From Caviibacter sp963550915 (GTDB taxonomy: Bacteria; Fusobacteriota; Fusobacteriia; Fusobacteriales; Leptotrichiaceae): 64,000 bases of DNA. The notes under the pieces are model-generated. The model was given only the letters and a program-made list of their open reading frames with translations. It did no database searches and had not been told where the DNA came from. The number at the start of each line of letters is the position of its first letter. The stretch's first letter is position 1. Made by a program: the position numbers and the translations under genes. Location: the NCBI GenBank assembly GCA_963550915.1, contig CAUVEB010000004.1, forward strand, positions 1-64,000. Reading direction: 5' to 3'. This document shows, piece after piece, positions 43,646 through 53,615 of this stretch.

Positions 43646-45039
43646 TATAGATTTTTATCCATAGTAAATGACATTTTTGAAACTGATAATGCTCTTTGCA
43701 TAAAATCATCTAGTAAGTTTCTTGTTTCATTTAAAATGTATTCAACTGTTTTTTCATTTTCTTTTGTAAGGTATGTTCTTAATTCACTACCCTTTATATT
43801 TTTAGCATTTTCTTTTATTTCAAACACTCTTCTTCTTGCATATGCACGCATATTTTCTAAGTATTTTGTATTTTCTTTTGAAAACATATTATAGTGTGTT
43901 TCAACATAATATGAAAACACTTTAAATAACCAATAAGCGTACTTCATATTTATCTTATATGGTGTATCTCTATATTCTTCTGGTATATCATCAACATCTG
44001 TAAAAAATGGTACGTATGGAGTAAATGCAGTTGTTGCCATTGCTACCCATTTTACAGGTAATTCATCTATTTCAATTACATGTGATTGTTGTGTTCTTGA
44101 TAAAGATATAGCTCTAAATCTAGTTCTTTCTAATTCTGTTCCATATTTACCAATAGGATCATAATTAGTTTCGTTATAATGTGAACTTAAAATATACTGA
44201 ACATCTTCAATTGATATAAGTCTATCTGCCTTATTTAAAAATGGTATATCACTTGATATAGGGCTTTCATTAAAGTTCTTATCTAAATATTTATGTGAAA
44301 ACCAAGCACGTGCAGTATTATACACTCTATCAAGTTCTGTACTTGTTCCAAATATTTTTCTAAAATTAAATTCATGTGGATATGGATTTAAATTATACTT
44401 TTCAACAAACTCTCTAATACCAGTTGAATATAGGTAATCATCGCTATTAAAATCAATTTGTTCAATGCAAACACAGTTAGGTGCAATACCATAATGATCA
44501 TCTGGTATTCTAACTGCTACCCAGTGGTGACCTGTTGGTATTTCCATATACCAAACTTCATCCATATCAGAGAATAAGATTCCATTCCCTTCTGCTGAAC
44601 CATATTTTTCTATGTATTTACCTAATAACTCTACACCTTCTTTAGCACTATTAATATATGGTGCTACTATATCATTAATTGCGTCTTCAGCAATACCGTT
44701 TTCTACTAAAGGGTCATACGCTAATACTCTTTCATTGCCATATAAGCTTTCAGTTGAACTTACAGCAACTTTCATTTCATTAACACTTGCCTCACTAAAT
44801 CTACCATTGTTATATGTATCGCTTATAACATCAGGCATTGCAGTGTAAGTATATGATTTTTCTGGCAACTTAACTTCAACACCTGTTAAAACTGATTTAT
44901 GTATCCTATTTTTTATAGTATCCGCCTTAACTACTTCTAATTTTTTAGGATTTATTGCAACATGCGAATCTTCATTTCTTGCAATTATAGTTCTACCATT
45001 TAAACTTGCTTTTTTACCAACTATAACTGTTGTACACAT
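43645..45039 (-). CDS. C69-family dipeptidase (PepD-like)
   Basis: A 464-residue N-terminal-nucleophile peptidase of family C69 (PF03577). It starts MCTTVIVGKKASLNGRTIIARNEDS: the Cys2 nucleophile becomes N-terminal after Met removal, and ARNEDS is the family hallmark. Relatives such as Lactobacillus PepD cleave dipeptides in the cytoplasm; there is no signal peptide here. It is the last gene of the mutS2-to-here run, 21 nt after ruvA, and ends at a two-way terminator. Confidence 0.9.
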   Translation of the reverse strand: MCTTVIVGKKASLNGRTIIARNEDSHVAINPKKLEVVKADTIKNRIHKSVLTGVEVKLPEKSYTYTAMPDVISDTYNNGRFSEASVNEMKVAVSSTESLYGNERVLAYDPLVENGIAEDAINDIVAPYINSAKEGVELLGKYIEKYGSAEGNGILFSDMDEVWYMEIPTGHHWVAVRIPDDHYGIAPNCVCIEQIDFNSDDYLYSTGIREFVEKYNLNPYPHEFNFRKIFGTSTELDRVYNTARAWFSHKYLDKNFNESPISSDIPFLNKADRLISIEDVQYILSSHYNETNYDPIGKYGTELERTRFRAISLSRTQQSHVIEIDELPVKWVAMATTAFTPYVPFFTDVDDIPEEYRDTPYKINMKYAYWLFKVFSYYVETHYNMFSKENTKYLENMRAYARRRVFEIKENAKNIKGSELRTYLTKENEKTVEYILNETRNLLDDFMQRALSVSKMSFTMDKNL

Positions 45040-45060
45040 ATTATCACTCTTTTCTTTATA

Positions 45061-45645
45061 TTATCTTTTGCTTGCAATTTTCTTTAATATTTCTTTCATT
45101 ATATGACCTGAATCTGCTAATTTTTCAATTTCATCATTTGTAATATAATCTTCAATCTTAACTTTAGTATATCCAAGGCTATCAAGTGCCATTGAAACTT
45201 CATTTTTAATAATATGTATATTAAAGTCTGAAACTTCACTGTCAATATCAAATTTATCTTTTAATTCAATAATCAATTTTTGTGCCTTTTTTATTCCAAG
45301 TCCTGGTACTGTAGATAATAGTTTAGAGTTTTCAGATGAAATTATACTTGAAATCTCACTAGCACTAAATGTTGATAAAATTGATAATGCTATTTTAGGA
45401 CCTATGCCACTTACCTTTATTACTGACTTAAATATTTTTCTTTCATTTGTAGTTTTAAATCCATATAAAGTTATATCATCTTCTTTTACATTCATATGTA
45501 TATATAGTTTTTCAACTTGACCTACACTACCCATAGCCTCATATGTCTTAAAAGGTATATATATTAAATATGCTACTCCCATACATTCAAGTGCAACATG
45601 ATCTAATTCTTTAATTGCAATATTACCATTTATGTACTCGTACAT
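45061..45645 (-). CDS. ruvA: Holliday junction helicase subunit RuvA
   Basis: A 194-residue RuvA that binds four-way junctions and loads RuvB. It starts MYEYINGNIAIKE, in line with the family start; the HhH motifs are VSGIGPKIALSIL (~78-90) and VPGLGIKKAQKLI (~113-125), and a small C-terminal RuvB-binding domain follows. Its start lies 23 nt inside murI, with AGGAAG before the ATG, so the overlap is real. ruvB is not in the window. Confidence 0.95.
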   Translation of the reverse strand: MYEYINGNIAIKELDHVALECMGVAYLIYIPFKTYEAMGSVGQVEKLYIHMNVKEDDITLYGFKTTNERKIFKSVIKVSGIGPKIALSILSTFSASEISSIISSENSKLLSTVPGLGIKKAQKLIIELKDKFDIDSEVSDFNIHIIKNEVSMALDSLGYTKVKIEDYITNDEIEKLADSGHIMKEILKKIASKR

Positions 45646-46354
45646 TTATATCACTTCCTATAATATTTTTTGCTAAAAGCTCAAATTCATCCTTTTCACC
45701 ACTAACATAGTACTCGTCATCAGCTATTTCACTATCTTTAATATCAAAGTTTTTAACAAGTGCGACTGCTGGGTCTATAAATGTGAAATCACTATATAGT
45801 TTATTAAAATATTCAGCTAATAAGGGAAAATGTGTACATCCTAGTATTATAGCATCAGTATTTTTTACCATATTATCTATATTATCTTTTATGTACTCTA
45901 ATATACCCGTTTTACACTGACTTTCAGCATATTCAACCAATTTAGGAGTTGCCTTTTTTAAGCTTAGTACTCCATCTAAATATTTATCGTATTTTTTAGA
46001 ATTTATAGTTGATTTTGTAGCAATTAGACCTATTTTTTTATAATCCTTATTTAATATTTCATTTACGACCGGTAATATTATGCTATATATTGGTATACTG
46101 TATTTTTTAATAAGGGTATCATAAGCTGTGCTACTTGCTGTATTACAAGCTATAATTATACTAGTTGCTCCTTTTGATATCAAAAAATCACAGATGTTTA
46201 TTGCAAAGCTTTTTATTTCTTCATCTGTTTTCTCACCGTACGGTAAATTAATATTATCGGCAAAATATATTATTTTTTCACTAGGATATTTTTTCTTAAG
46301 TTCTTTTACAACACTAAGTCCACCAAGCCCTGAATCAAATATTCCAATAGCCAT
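45623..46354 (-). CDS. murI: Glutamate racemase
   Basis: A 243-residue racemase that makes D-glutamate for peptidoglycan. It begins MAIGIFDSGLGGLSV; the two catalytic cysteines are C70 in IIIACNTASS and C173 in ILGCTHFPLL. It sits end to end with the HAD gene upstream and overlaps ruvA. Together with MreB in the same run it ties the operon to wall growth. Confidence 0.96.
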   Translation of the reverse strand: MAIGIFDSGLGGLSVVKELKKKYPSEKIIYFADNINLPYGEKTDEEIKSFAINICDFLISKGATSIIIACNTASSTAYDTLIKKYSIPIYSIILPVVNEILNKDYKKIGLIATKSTINSKKYDKYLDGVLSLKKATPKLVEYAESQCKTGILEYIKDNIDNMVKNTDAIILGCTHFPLLAEYFNKLYSDFTFIDPAVALVKNFDIKDSEIADDEYYVSGEKDEFELLAKNIIGSDINVRVHKW

Positions 46355-47173
46355 TTAAATCTCCAAACTAAATAATTGTATTAATTTTTTTGCTACTCCA
46401 TTATTATAATTTGCATCAATTATTTCAAAACTTTTTAATTCATTTTTTAATTTAGGACTTGCATTCTCCATTATATACCCTTTTGTAACTGAAGTTAAAA
46501 GTTCTAAATCATTAAATCCATCACCAAAGGCAATTGAATTATGAAGAGGTAAATTCTTTAATTTTGATATCTCTATTAATGCTTTAGCCTTTGTTGCTTC
46601 TTTTGGAAATATTTCAAGACAAAAAGGTAAAGTAAATGCTAAATTAACAGAATCTCCTAATCTACTTGTTATTTCTTTTTCAAGTTCAAGTAATTTCTCA
46701 TGGTTTCCAATATAAAAGACTTTTGTTATCTCTTGTTTTATTATAAAATCCATATCTACAACTTTATATGCATAGTCAACTGCTGACCATTCATTTATTA
46801 TATGATCTTTAGGTAATTTTTCTGTTATATACCAATCATTTTCACAAACTACATTCATAATAATGTCTGATGAATATTTTTTATAATCTATTTTAAAAAG
46901 TTCATCTGTCTTATCGCTTGATATTGAATGTTTAAATATCATATTCCCATTTTTATCATATAAAGTAGCACCATTTGATGTTATCATTGCAACATCAATA
47001 CCTAAATCTTTTTTTATTCTAGCTGCATCGACATAATTTCTTCCTGTAGCAATAATAAAGTGTATGTCATCTCTTTCACACAATTTTTGTACTACTTTTT
47101 TAGTATATGGATTTAATATATGGTTATCATCAAGTAGTGTACCATCTAAATCACTTACTACTAATTTGTACAT
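46355..47173 (-). CDS. Cof-type HAD-IIB phosphatase
   Basis: A ~272-residue haloacid-dehalogenase phosphatase of the Cof subfamily. Motif I is VVSDLDGTLLDD (Asp8, Asp10), motif II is in IIATGRN (~42-48), and motif IV is FGDGFNDLELL (~222-232). Such enzymes act on sugar phosphates or cofactors such as FMN or pyridoxal phosphate; the substrate here is unknown. The start is at 47173 (MYKLVVSD) with GGAGG 5 nt upstream, giving a 23-nt overlap with the previous gene. Confidence 0.85.
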   Translation of the reverse strand: MYKLVVSDLDGTLLDDNHILNPYTKKVVQKLCERDDIHFIIATGRNYVDAARIKKDLGIDVAMITSNGATLYDKNGNMIFKHSISSDKTDELFKIDYKKYSSDIIMNVVCENDWYITEKLPKDHIINEWSAVDYAYKVVDMDFIIKQEITKVFYIGNHEKLLELEKEITSRLGDSVNLAFTLPFCLEIFPKEATKAKALIEISKLKNLPLHNSIAFGDGFNDLELLTSVTKGYIMENASPKLKNELKSFEIIDANYNNGVAKKLIQLFSLEI

Positions 47174-48029
47174 CAAAACCTCCAATAATTGATAGAAAAA
47201 CATATATAGCTGTTTTTATACTAACATTATTTCTTATACTATTTTTTATTTTTATAAGCCTTATATACTTATCATGCGATATTTTATTTGTTGCAAGTAT
47301 AATAAGACGCTTTAAAAATGTATCCGCTTTTTCTCTTTCCTTAGAGAAAAAACTTGAAAGTTTATTTATAAACAGTATTTTACTTATTTCTTCATTATAT
47401 TTTAATTCACTAACTACATATACTATTGATAGTTCATATCTTAGTTTAATATATATATTTATATCGTCACTATTAAAATACGTTTCTATACCTTCATATG
47501 CATGTTCTAAGCTATCACATTTATAGTCATCAATTTTAATATCATTTTTAATATATTCATCTATATATTTTTCATTACCATCAAATATATTATATATCCT
47601 ACTATCAATATCATATAACTTTGGTTTTATATATATTTTAATTGCTCTTGATTTTATAGTTTCTAATATATTTAATGTATTAGTTAATAGTATAAAATAT
47701 GTATTAATAGGTGGTTCTTCTATTAATTTTAAAAGTGCATTACTTGCCTCTTTTTTCATGCCTTTAAGCTCTAATATATATATTTTCTTACCTGTGTATG
47801 AGCTTTCACTAGAAAGTGATATTAACTCTCTTACATCATCTATTTTAATATCATAAATGTATTTAACATCTGGATGTTCTAGTATATTAGAAAAATCTAT
47901 ATTATATTTTCTATATATATATTCAGATAATTCTACTGCTTTTTGAAGTAAATCAACCCTTATATCAGAATAAAGAAGATATGTTGCACTAGCTCTATCT
48001 ATACTTGCCATTTTTTCTAATTCATTCAT
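47151..48029 (-). CDS. holB: DNA polymerase III delta'-like subunit
   Basis: A 292-residue clamp-loader-type protein. The segment MKKEASNALLKLIEEPP (~92-108) followed by TYFILLTN (~111-118) is the strongly conserved core of delta' and tau/gamma subunits, and the RAIK (~130) corresponds to the sensor/SRC-type region. It lacks a Walker A motif and zinc cysteines, so it is not DnaX; delta' does not need ATP binding. It starts 1 nt after mreB ends. The assignment rests mainly on that core. Confidence 0.75.
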   Translation of the reverse strand: MNELEKMASIDRASATYLLYSDIRVDLLQKAVELSEYIYRKYNIDFSNILEHPDVKYIYDIKIDDVRELISLSSESSYTGKKIYILELKGMKKEASNALLKLIEEPPINTYFILLTNTLNILETIKSRAIKIYIKPKLYDIDSRIYNIFDGNEKYIDEYIKNDIKIDDYKCDSLEHAYEGIETYFNSDDINIYIKLRYELSIVYVVSELKYNEEISKILFINKLSSFFSKEREKADTFLKRLIILATNKISHDKYIRLIKIKNSIRNNVSIKTAIYVFLSIIGGFDVQISSK

Positions 48030-48030
48030 T

Positions 48031-49062
48031 TTAAATTTCCTTCATTTGAAGTGTCTTTAGTAATTTCTTATTCTCAAATGCAAGTCCTCCACCTAATACA
48101 ACACTATCAAGCGGATTATTTGAAATGTATACTTTAACTTTTATATGATTTTCTAAAAGTTTAGTAAAATTCTTAATTAAAGAACCTCCACCTGTCATTA
48201 CAACACCATTATCAAGTATATCTGATGCTAATTCTGCAGGACATTTTTCAAGAACTTCTTTAGTTGAATTTACAATATCCATAAGTGAGTGATATATTGC
48301 ATCATTTATTTCATTTTCATCTATTTCTATACTTGCAGGTATCCCAAATTGTAAATTTAGTCCTTTAATTGTCATTTTTTCAGGGTTTTCAACTTTTATT
48401 GCATTTGCTAAGTTCTTTTTAATAGCTTCTGCTGCTCTTTCACCTATTAGTAAATTGTGTTTATTCTTTATATATCTTACTATATCAGTATCAAAAGTAT
48501 TACCTGCAACTTTTATTGATTTTGAAGATATTATTTCATTTAATGATAATATAGCTATATCAGTTGAACCTCCACCTATATCTACTACCATATTACCATT
48601 TGGTTTAGATATGTCTATACCTGAACCTATTATTGCTGCTCTTCCTTCTTCAATTATGTATATTTTTTTAGCACCCATAACTGAGTCAAATAAAGCTTTT
48701 CTTTCAACTGATGTAACCTCAAGAGGTACACATATTATTATTTCAGGTTTAAATAAACCATAACCATATATATTTTTTATAAAATGGTCTAACATATCAC
48801 GTGTAACATCTAAATCTGCTATAACACCTTCTCTTAGTGGTTTTATAGCTTCAATGCTATCTGGTGTTTTACCAAGCATTTCACGTGCTTGTCTACCTAC
48901 TGCTATAACTTTTCTTGTTTTTTTATCAAGTGCAACAACTGACGGTTCATTTAAAACAACTTTTTTTCTTTGTTTGTCATAAATTAATATGTTTGCTGTA
49001 CCTAAATCTATTGAAATACTTTTATTTACTCTAAAAATATTGAAAAATTTTCTTATATTCAT
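48031..49062 (-). CDS. mreB: Rod shape-determining protein MreB
   Basis: A ~343-residue bacterial actin that guides lateral wall synthesis. The phosphate-1 motif is SISIDLGTANILIY (~15-28), the second is VDIGGGSTDIAIL (~160-172), and the adenosine motif is GVVMTGGGSLIKN (~287-299). The start is placed at 49062 (MNIRKFF), where AGGAG precedes it by 5 nt. mreC and mreD are not adjacent: the neighbours are cysS and holB-like. It could equally be an Mbl paralogue. Confidence 0.94.
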   Translation of the reverse strand: MNIRKFFNIFRVNKSISIDLGTANILIYDKQRKKVVLNEPSVVALDKKTRKVIAVGRQAREMLGKTPDSIEAIKPLREGVIADLDVTRDMLDHFIKNIYGYGLFKPEIIICVPLEVTSVERKALFDSVMGAKKIYIIEEGRAAIIGSGIDISKPNGNMVVDIGGGSTDIAILSLNEIISSKSIKVAGNTFDTDIVRYIKNKHNLLIGERAAEAIKKNLANAIKVENPEKMTIKGLNLQFGIPASIEIDENEINDAIYHSLMDIVNSTKEVLEKCPAELASDILDNGVVMTGGGSLIKNFTKLLENHIKVKVYISNNPLDSVVLGGGLAFENKKLLKTLQMKEI

Positions 49063-49075
49063 TTTTACTCCTGTA

Positions 49076-50449
49076 TTATTTCGTATCATGAAGATTAATA
49101 TCTAATTTTTTTAATTCATCACGTATCTTATCTGCTAATTTATAGTTTTTATTTTCTCTTGCATCATTTCTAATTTCAATTAAAATATCAATAAGTTTTG
49201 ACATTTTATCTTGGTTGTCATTTTTAACTTGTGATATAAGCTTGATACCTAATATATCTTCTAATAAGTACCTTATTTTATTATATGCACTAATTAAATT
49301 ATACTTATTATCATCAGAGATTATAGAATTAATCTTTTTTATATATTTAGCAATTGACGCAAATGCTTTTGGTGTATTAATATCATCTTCTATTGCATCA
49401 CAAAATTCTTTTTCAAAATCTATTACAATATTTTCAATCTGATTATTTATAGGATAAGTTTTAGTATCCATATATTTATATAAGGTATTTGAAATCTTTG
49501 TAAGCGTTTTCTTAGCTACTTCTAAGTCTGTTGCATTAAAATTAAGGCTTTTTCTATAATGTGATGAAAGTATAAAAAACCTTATTACATTTCCAGAAAA
49601 ATCATTTAATACATCTCTTAAAAGCATGAAATTACCTGTTGATTTACTCATCTTTTCATTATTTAATGTTACATAACCATTATGTAACCAATAATTTACA
49701 AAATTAATATTATCTTCACTTTCACATATACTTTGTGCTATTTCATTTTCATGGTGTGGAAAGATTAGATCTTGACCACCTGCATGTATATCAATGTTAC
49801 TAGCTAGGTATTTTTTGATAAGGGCACTACATTCTATATGCCAACCAGGTCTTCCTTCTCCAAAAGGTGAATTATAACTTGGTTCATTATCCTTTTTCTT
49901 TTTCCATAAAACAAAGTCAAATGGATTTTTTTTATCAGTATTTACCTCAACTCTATTACCTGCATTTAAGTTTTCAAGTTTTTGCTTTGATAATTTACCA
50001 TAATTCATATATTTATCAACTGAAAATATTACATCTCCATTTTTTTCATATGCATACCCTTTATTCAAAAGATTTGATATCATAAGTATAATCTCATCTA
50101 CGTTATCAGTAACTTTAGGTCTTATTATATCATCTAATAAATTTAGATTTTTTGTATCTTGCATAAATGCAGATATATATTTTGTTGTTACTTCTTCACA
50201 GCTAATATTCTCATCATTTGCCCTTTTTATTATCTTATCATCAATATCAGTAAAATTTTGTACATATTTTACATCATAACCTGTATGTTTTAAATATCTA
50301 GCCAAAACATCAAAAACAACTAAAGGTCTTGTATTACCAATATGAATATAATTATATACTGTAGGTCCACATACATACATTAAAACTTTATTCTCGTTTA
50401 TTGGTTTAAATGTTTCAATACTATTTGTCAAAGTATTATATAATTTCAT
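49076..50449 (-). CDS. cysS: Cysteinyl-tRNA synthetase
   Basis: A 457-residue class I synthetase that charges tRNA(Cys). The zinc-ligand/HIGH region reads YVCGPTVYNYIHIGN (~25-39), other zinc ligands are HIECSAL (~205) and HHENE (~232), and the KMSKS loop is EKMSKSTGNF (~265). The length is standard. There is no T-box leader; the gene is inside an operon, 12 nt after mutS2. Confidence 0.97.
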   Translation of the reverse strand: MKLYNTLTNSIETFKPINENKVLMYVCGPTVYNYIHIGNTRPLVVFDVLARYLKHTGYDVKYVQNFTDIDDKIIKRANDENISCEEVTTKYISAFMQDTKNLNLLDDIIRPKVTDNVDEIILMISNLLNKGYAYEKNGDVIFSVDKYMNYGKLSKQKLENLNAGNRVEVNTDKKNPFDFVLWKKKKDNEPSYNSPFGEGRPGWHIECSALIKKYLASNIDIHAGGQDLIFPHHENEIAQSICESEDNINFVNYWLHNGYVTLNNEKMSKSTGNFMLLRDVLNDFSGNVIRFFILSSHYRKSLNFNATDLEVAKKTLTKISNTLYKYMDTKTYPINNQIENIVIDFEKEFCDAIEDDINTPKAFASIAKYIKKINSIISDDNKYNLISAYNKIRYLLEDILGIKLISQVKNDNQDKMSKLIDILIEIRNDARENKNYKLADKIRDELKKLDINLHDTK

Positions 50450-50461
50450 AATTGGTCTCCT

Positions 50462-52798
50462 TTATTTTAAATTTACAACTGTACAACCTAGTCCACCCTC
50501 ATTTTGATTTGCATCATTAAAATCTAGTACATAAGGTGATGTTCTTAGGTATTCCCTTATTTTTTGTCTTAATATCATAGTTCCCTTACCGTGGATTATA
50601 TACACCATATTATACCCACTAAGTGTTGCTTTATCTAAATAAATTTCAATTTCATTTATAGCATCATAACTATTCTTACCTCTTACATCAATTTCCATTT
50701 TTGTATTTGCATTTTTAAATGATACAAACCTTTTAGTACTGTTATTTTGTTTTTTCTTTATTTTCACTATATCAGTAAGTGGAACAACTAATTTTAAAAT
50801 TCCTGCTTGTACTTGAACTGATGATTTACTAGAAATAATTTTAAGTATTTTTGCATTTTTATTAAGCGATTTTACTAAAACTTCTTCCCCTAATTCAACA
50901 TCAATTTTTACACTTTCAGTTTTTATTTCATTTTTTACTTTTTTCTTGTCTTCTTTTATTGAGTTAGCAAGCATATTTATACTTCTTTGTGTATTTTTTA
51001 TTTCATCAATACTTGCATTTTCACTATTTATTTTATCTACTAATGCACGAGCTTTTGCTTGCATATTTTTTAGATATTCATCTGCTTTTATTTGACTACT
51101 TAGTATAATTTCATTTTTTTCAGCTTCAAACTTAGCAATTTTGTTATTAAACTCAATATTCTTTTGTTCTAATTCAAGTTGTAAGTTTTTTGTTATTTCA
51201 TTAAGATTATCTAATTCTTCATTTTTTTGCTTTATAGCTAAAAGCATTTTCTCAACTTTTTTATTATCTTCACTTATATATGTCTTAGCGTTTTCTATTA
51301 TTTCATCTGATATACCATATTTTTTAGCGATTATTAGGGCATTACTTTCTCCAGGTATACCCTCAATTAGCTTATATGTTGGTGATAATGTATTTATATC
51401 AAACTCCATAGAAGCACTTTTTATTCCTTCATTATTAAATGCATATGCCTTTACTTCACTATAATGCGTTGTTATTATTGAAGTTCTTTTTTTATTATTT
51501 AAATAATCAATAACAGACATTGCAAAAGCTGAACCTTCCATAGGATCAGTTCCAGAACCTAATTCATCAAGCAGTACTAAAGCTTTTTTATCACATAAAT
51601 TTAATATTTGTGATATAGATTTTACATGTGCAGAAAATGAAGATAGATTTTGTTCGATACTTTGTTCATCCCCTATATCTGCTACAACTATGTCAAATAA
51701 GCCTATAGTAGTCTTTTCACTTGCTGGTATTGGTATACCTGACAAAGCCATTATTGTTAAAAGTCCTGCAACTTTAAGAGTAACAGTCTTACCACCGGTA
51801 TTTGGACCTGTAATTAGCATTATTTTTTCATCACTAAGATCAAAGCTAATTGGTACTACTTTCTCTTTTGAAATTAGCGGGTGTCTTGCATCTACCAAGC
51901 TTATTATCTCTTTATTTACAATATTAGGTATTTCACATTCATATTCAAGAGAAAATATAGTTTTACTGTTTATAAAGTCAAGATGTACAAGTACTGAGTA
52001 TATATTTGATATATCATCAAGCCTTACCCTTATATACTCACTTACTCTAATTAAAATCCTTCTTATTTCTTCTCTTTCTCTTGCTTCATACTCTCTTAGC
52101 TTATTATTTAATGAAACTATTGTTAAAGGCTCAATATATACAGAATTTCCTGTTGATGACTTATCATGTTCTATACCTTTAATTAGACCTTTAAAATCAT
52201 TTTTTATAGGAATTACATATCTATCATTTCTATGTGTAATTATTTTTTGATCTATAGCTTTTGAAAATTTAGGATCACTAAATATTGATTCTAATTTATC
52301 TTTTATATTTTCATTTATAATATATTTTTGTTTTCTAATATCACGTAAATTAATAGATGCACTATCTTTTACATCAGCTTTATCATCTATTATCTCATCA
52401 ATTATATTCTCTAATTCTTTTGTATCAACATCATTTGAAAATATGTTCCATATTGTTTTGTATTTATCTCTTACATTTTTAGCACGACTTTTTGATTTTC
52501 TATATAGGCTTAAATTCTTTTTTAAATGTAACAAATCTAATACTTCAATATATGAACCCAACATTTTAAGCGAGTTCAATATATTTGATATATTATATAC
52601 TTCTCTGTAATCAAAACCATCATCGAACTTATAGAAATCTATCATATCTCTCATTAGTGATAGTTCTTTTTCTAAAGCTTCTTTACTAGTATATAGTTTT
52701 AAATCTAAAAATTTTTCTTTTGTTTCATTTAAAAATGAATTATCTATTAATTTATTAATAATCTTATAAAATTCAAGAGTATCATTATAGTTTTTCAT
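50462..52798 (-). CDS. mutS2: MutS2 (Smr-domain ATPase/endonuclease)
   Basis: A ~778-residue MutS2. The Walker A is GPNTGGKT (~333), with LLDELGSGTDP (~408) as Walker B. A long coiled-coil region (~500-620) follows, and a C-terminal Smr domain (~700-778) with DVRGKNSYDA and HGKGTMILRQ. It lacks the mismatch-recognition domain of MutS. It suppresses recombination or, as shown in Bacillus, rescues collided ribosomes. The start is at 52798 (MKNYND), with GAGGTGG 3 nt upstream. It heads the eight-gene run to the dipeptidase. Confidence 0.95.
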   Translation of the reverse strand: MKNYNDTLEFYKIINKLIDNSFLNETKEKFLDLKLYTSKEALEKELSLMRDMIDFYKFDDGFDYREVYNISNILNSLKMLGSYIEVLDLLHLKKNLSLYRKSKSRAKNVRDKYKTIWNIFSNDVDTKELENIIDEIIDDKADVKDSASINLRDIRKQKYIINENIKDKLESIFSDPKFSKAIDQKIITHRNDRYVIPIKNDFKGLIKGIEHDKSSTGNSVYIEPLTIVSLNNKLREYEAREREEIRRILIRVSEYIRVRLDDISNIYSVLVHLDFINSKTIFSLEYECEIPNIVNKEIISLVDARHPLISKEKVVPISFDLSDEKIMLITGPNTGGKTVTLKVAGLLTIMALSGIPIPASEKTTIGLFDIVVADIGDEQSIEQNLSSFSAHVKSISQILNLCDKKALVLLDELGSGTDPMEGSAFAMSVIDYLNNKKRTSIITTHYSEVKAYAFNNEGIKSASMEFDINTLSPTYKLIEGIPGESNALIIAKKYGISDEIIENAKTYISEDNKKVEKMLLAIKQKNEELDNLNEITKNLQLELEQKNIEFNNKIAKFEAEKNEIILSSQIKADEYLKNMQAKARALVDKINSENASIDEIKNTQRSINMLANSIKEDKKKVKNEIKTESVKIDVELGEEVLVKSLNKNAKILKIISSKSSVQVQAGILKLVVPLTDIVKIKKKQNNSTKRFVSFKNANTKMEIDVRGKNSYDAINEIEIYLDKATLSGYNMVYIIHGKGTMILRQKIREYLRTSPYVLDFNDANQNEGGLGCTVVNLK

Positions 52799-52815
52799 AA
52801 ACCACCTCAAACTTT

Positions 52816-52824
52816 ATTATATCA
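52816..52824 (-). promoter_or_regulatory. Extended -10 promoter of mutS2 run
   Basis: TGATATAAT on the minus strand, 17 nt before the ATG of mutS2; no consensus -35. Confidence 0.55.
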
Positions 52825-52912
52825 TATATACAAAAAAAACTCATTAAAATAATATTTATAAAACTTAAAATTTTTGATAAAATATAGCAAAGTAACTGAA
52901 AGGATTATTGAC

Positions 52913-53596
52913 ATGAAATACGTAGTTTTTTTAAATGGTGAATATCCAATAATAGATAAAAATTATATTAAAATTATTAAAGATAGAATATTAATATGTG
53001 CTGATGGTGGTGCAAATATTGCCTATAAATATGGTTTAACACCTAATTATATAATAGGCGACTTAGATTCTATAGATAACAAAATATTAGAGTATTATAA
53101 AAAAGAAAATGTAAATATGTATAAATATGATAGTGATAAAGATTATACAGATTTTGAACTAGTTCTTATGCATATATGTGGTATTAAAAATATTAATTTA
53201 TATAACAGATTTAAAAATGAAGATATAGATTTTTATCAAGATAAAGATGTATTAGTTTTTGGTGCTACAGGTAAAAGACTTGATATGACTATTTGTAATC
53301 TAAAAATGTTAGAAAAAAACAAAAATATGAAATATATATCACACGATAATGATTTAATATATTTCATAGATTCAGATCACGAGATAAATAATATGAAGAA
53401 TCATAATTTTTCATTTTTACCAAGTACTGATATGAAAGAGCTTACACTTAAAGGATTTAAATATGGACTTAAAAAAAATGATATTGAAAAATCAATTGGT
53501 CTTGTAAGTAATATCATTACTTCAAAAATAGCAACCATTGAATTTAAAGAAGGTTCTGGTCTTATTTTCATAAACTTAAAAACTGTATCTAAATAA
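52913..53596 (+). CDS. thiN: Thiamine pyrophosphokinase
   Basis: A ~227-residue TPK that transfers pyrophosphate from ATP to thiamine, giving TPP, the cofactor of the PFOR and transketolase encoded in this window. Motifs: ICADGGANIAYKYG (~26-39), YIIGDLDSI (~46-54) and YDSDKDYTDFEL (~69-80), all typical of TPK. The start is at 52913 (MKYVVFLNG) with AAAGGA upstream. No TPP riboswitch is visible in the ~100-bp upstream gap. It has its own transcript, convergent with the FtsL-like gene. Confidence 0.9.
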   Translation: MKYVVFLNGEYPIIDKNYIKIIKDRILICADGGANIAYKYGLTPNYIIGDLDSIDNKILEYYKKENVNMYKYDSDKDYTDFELVLMHICGIKNINLYNRFKNEDIDFYQDKDVLVFGATGKRLDMTICNLKMLEKNKNMKYISHDNDLIYFIDSDHEINNMKNHNFSFLPSTDMKELTLKGFKYGLKKNDIEKSIGLVSNIITSKIATIEFKEGSGLIFINLKTVSK

Positions 53597-53615
53597 AATC
53601 TAGATACAGTTTTCT
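53581..53615. terminator. Bidirectional terminator, thiN / mraZ operon
   Basis: An 11-bp stem AACTGTATCTA (53581-53591) / TAGATACAGTT (53601-53611) with a 9-nt loop spans the thiN stop. T-rich tails are present on both sides, and the FtsL-like gene ends at 53615. Confidence 0.78.

Noticed and set aside
52811..52912. TPP riboswitch upstream of thiN
   Set aside because: The gap is ~100 bp of AT-rich sequence without the conserved CUGAGA-type core or room for the full fold.
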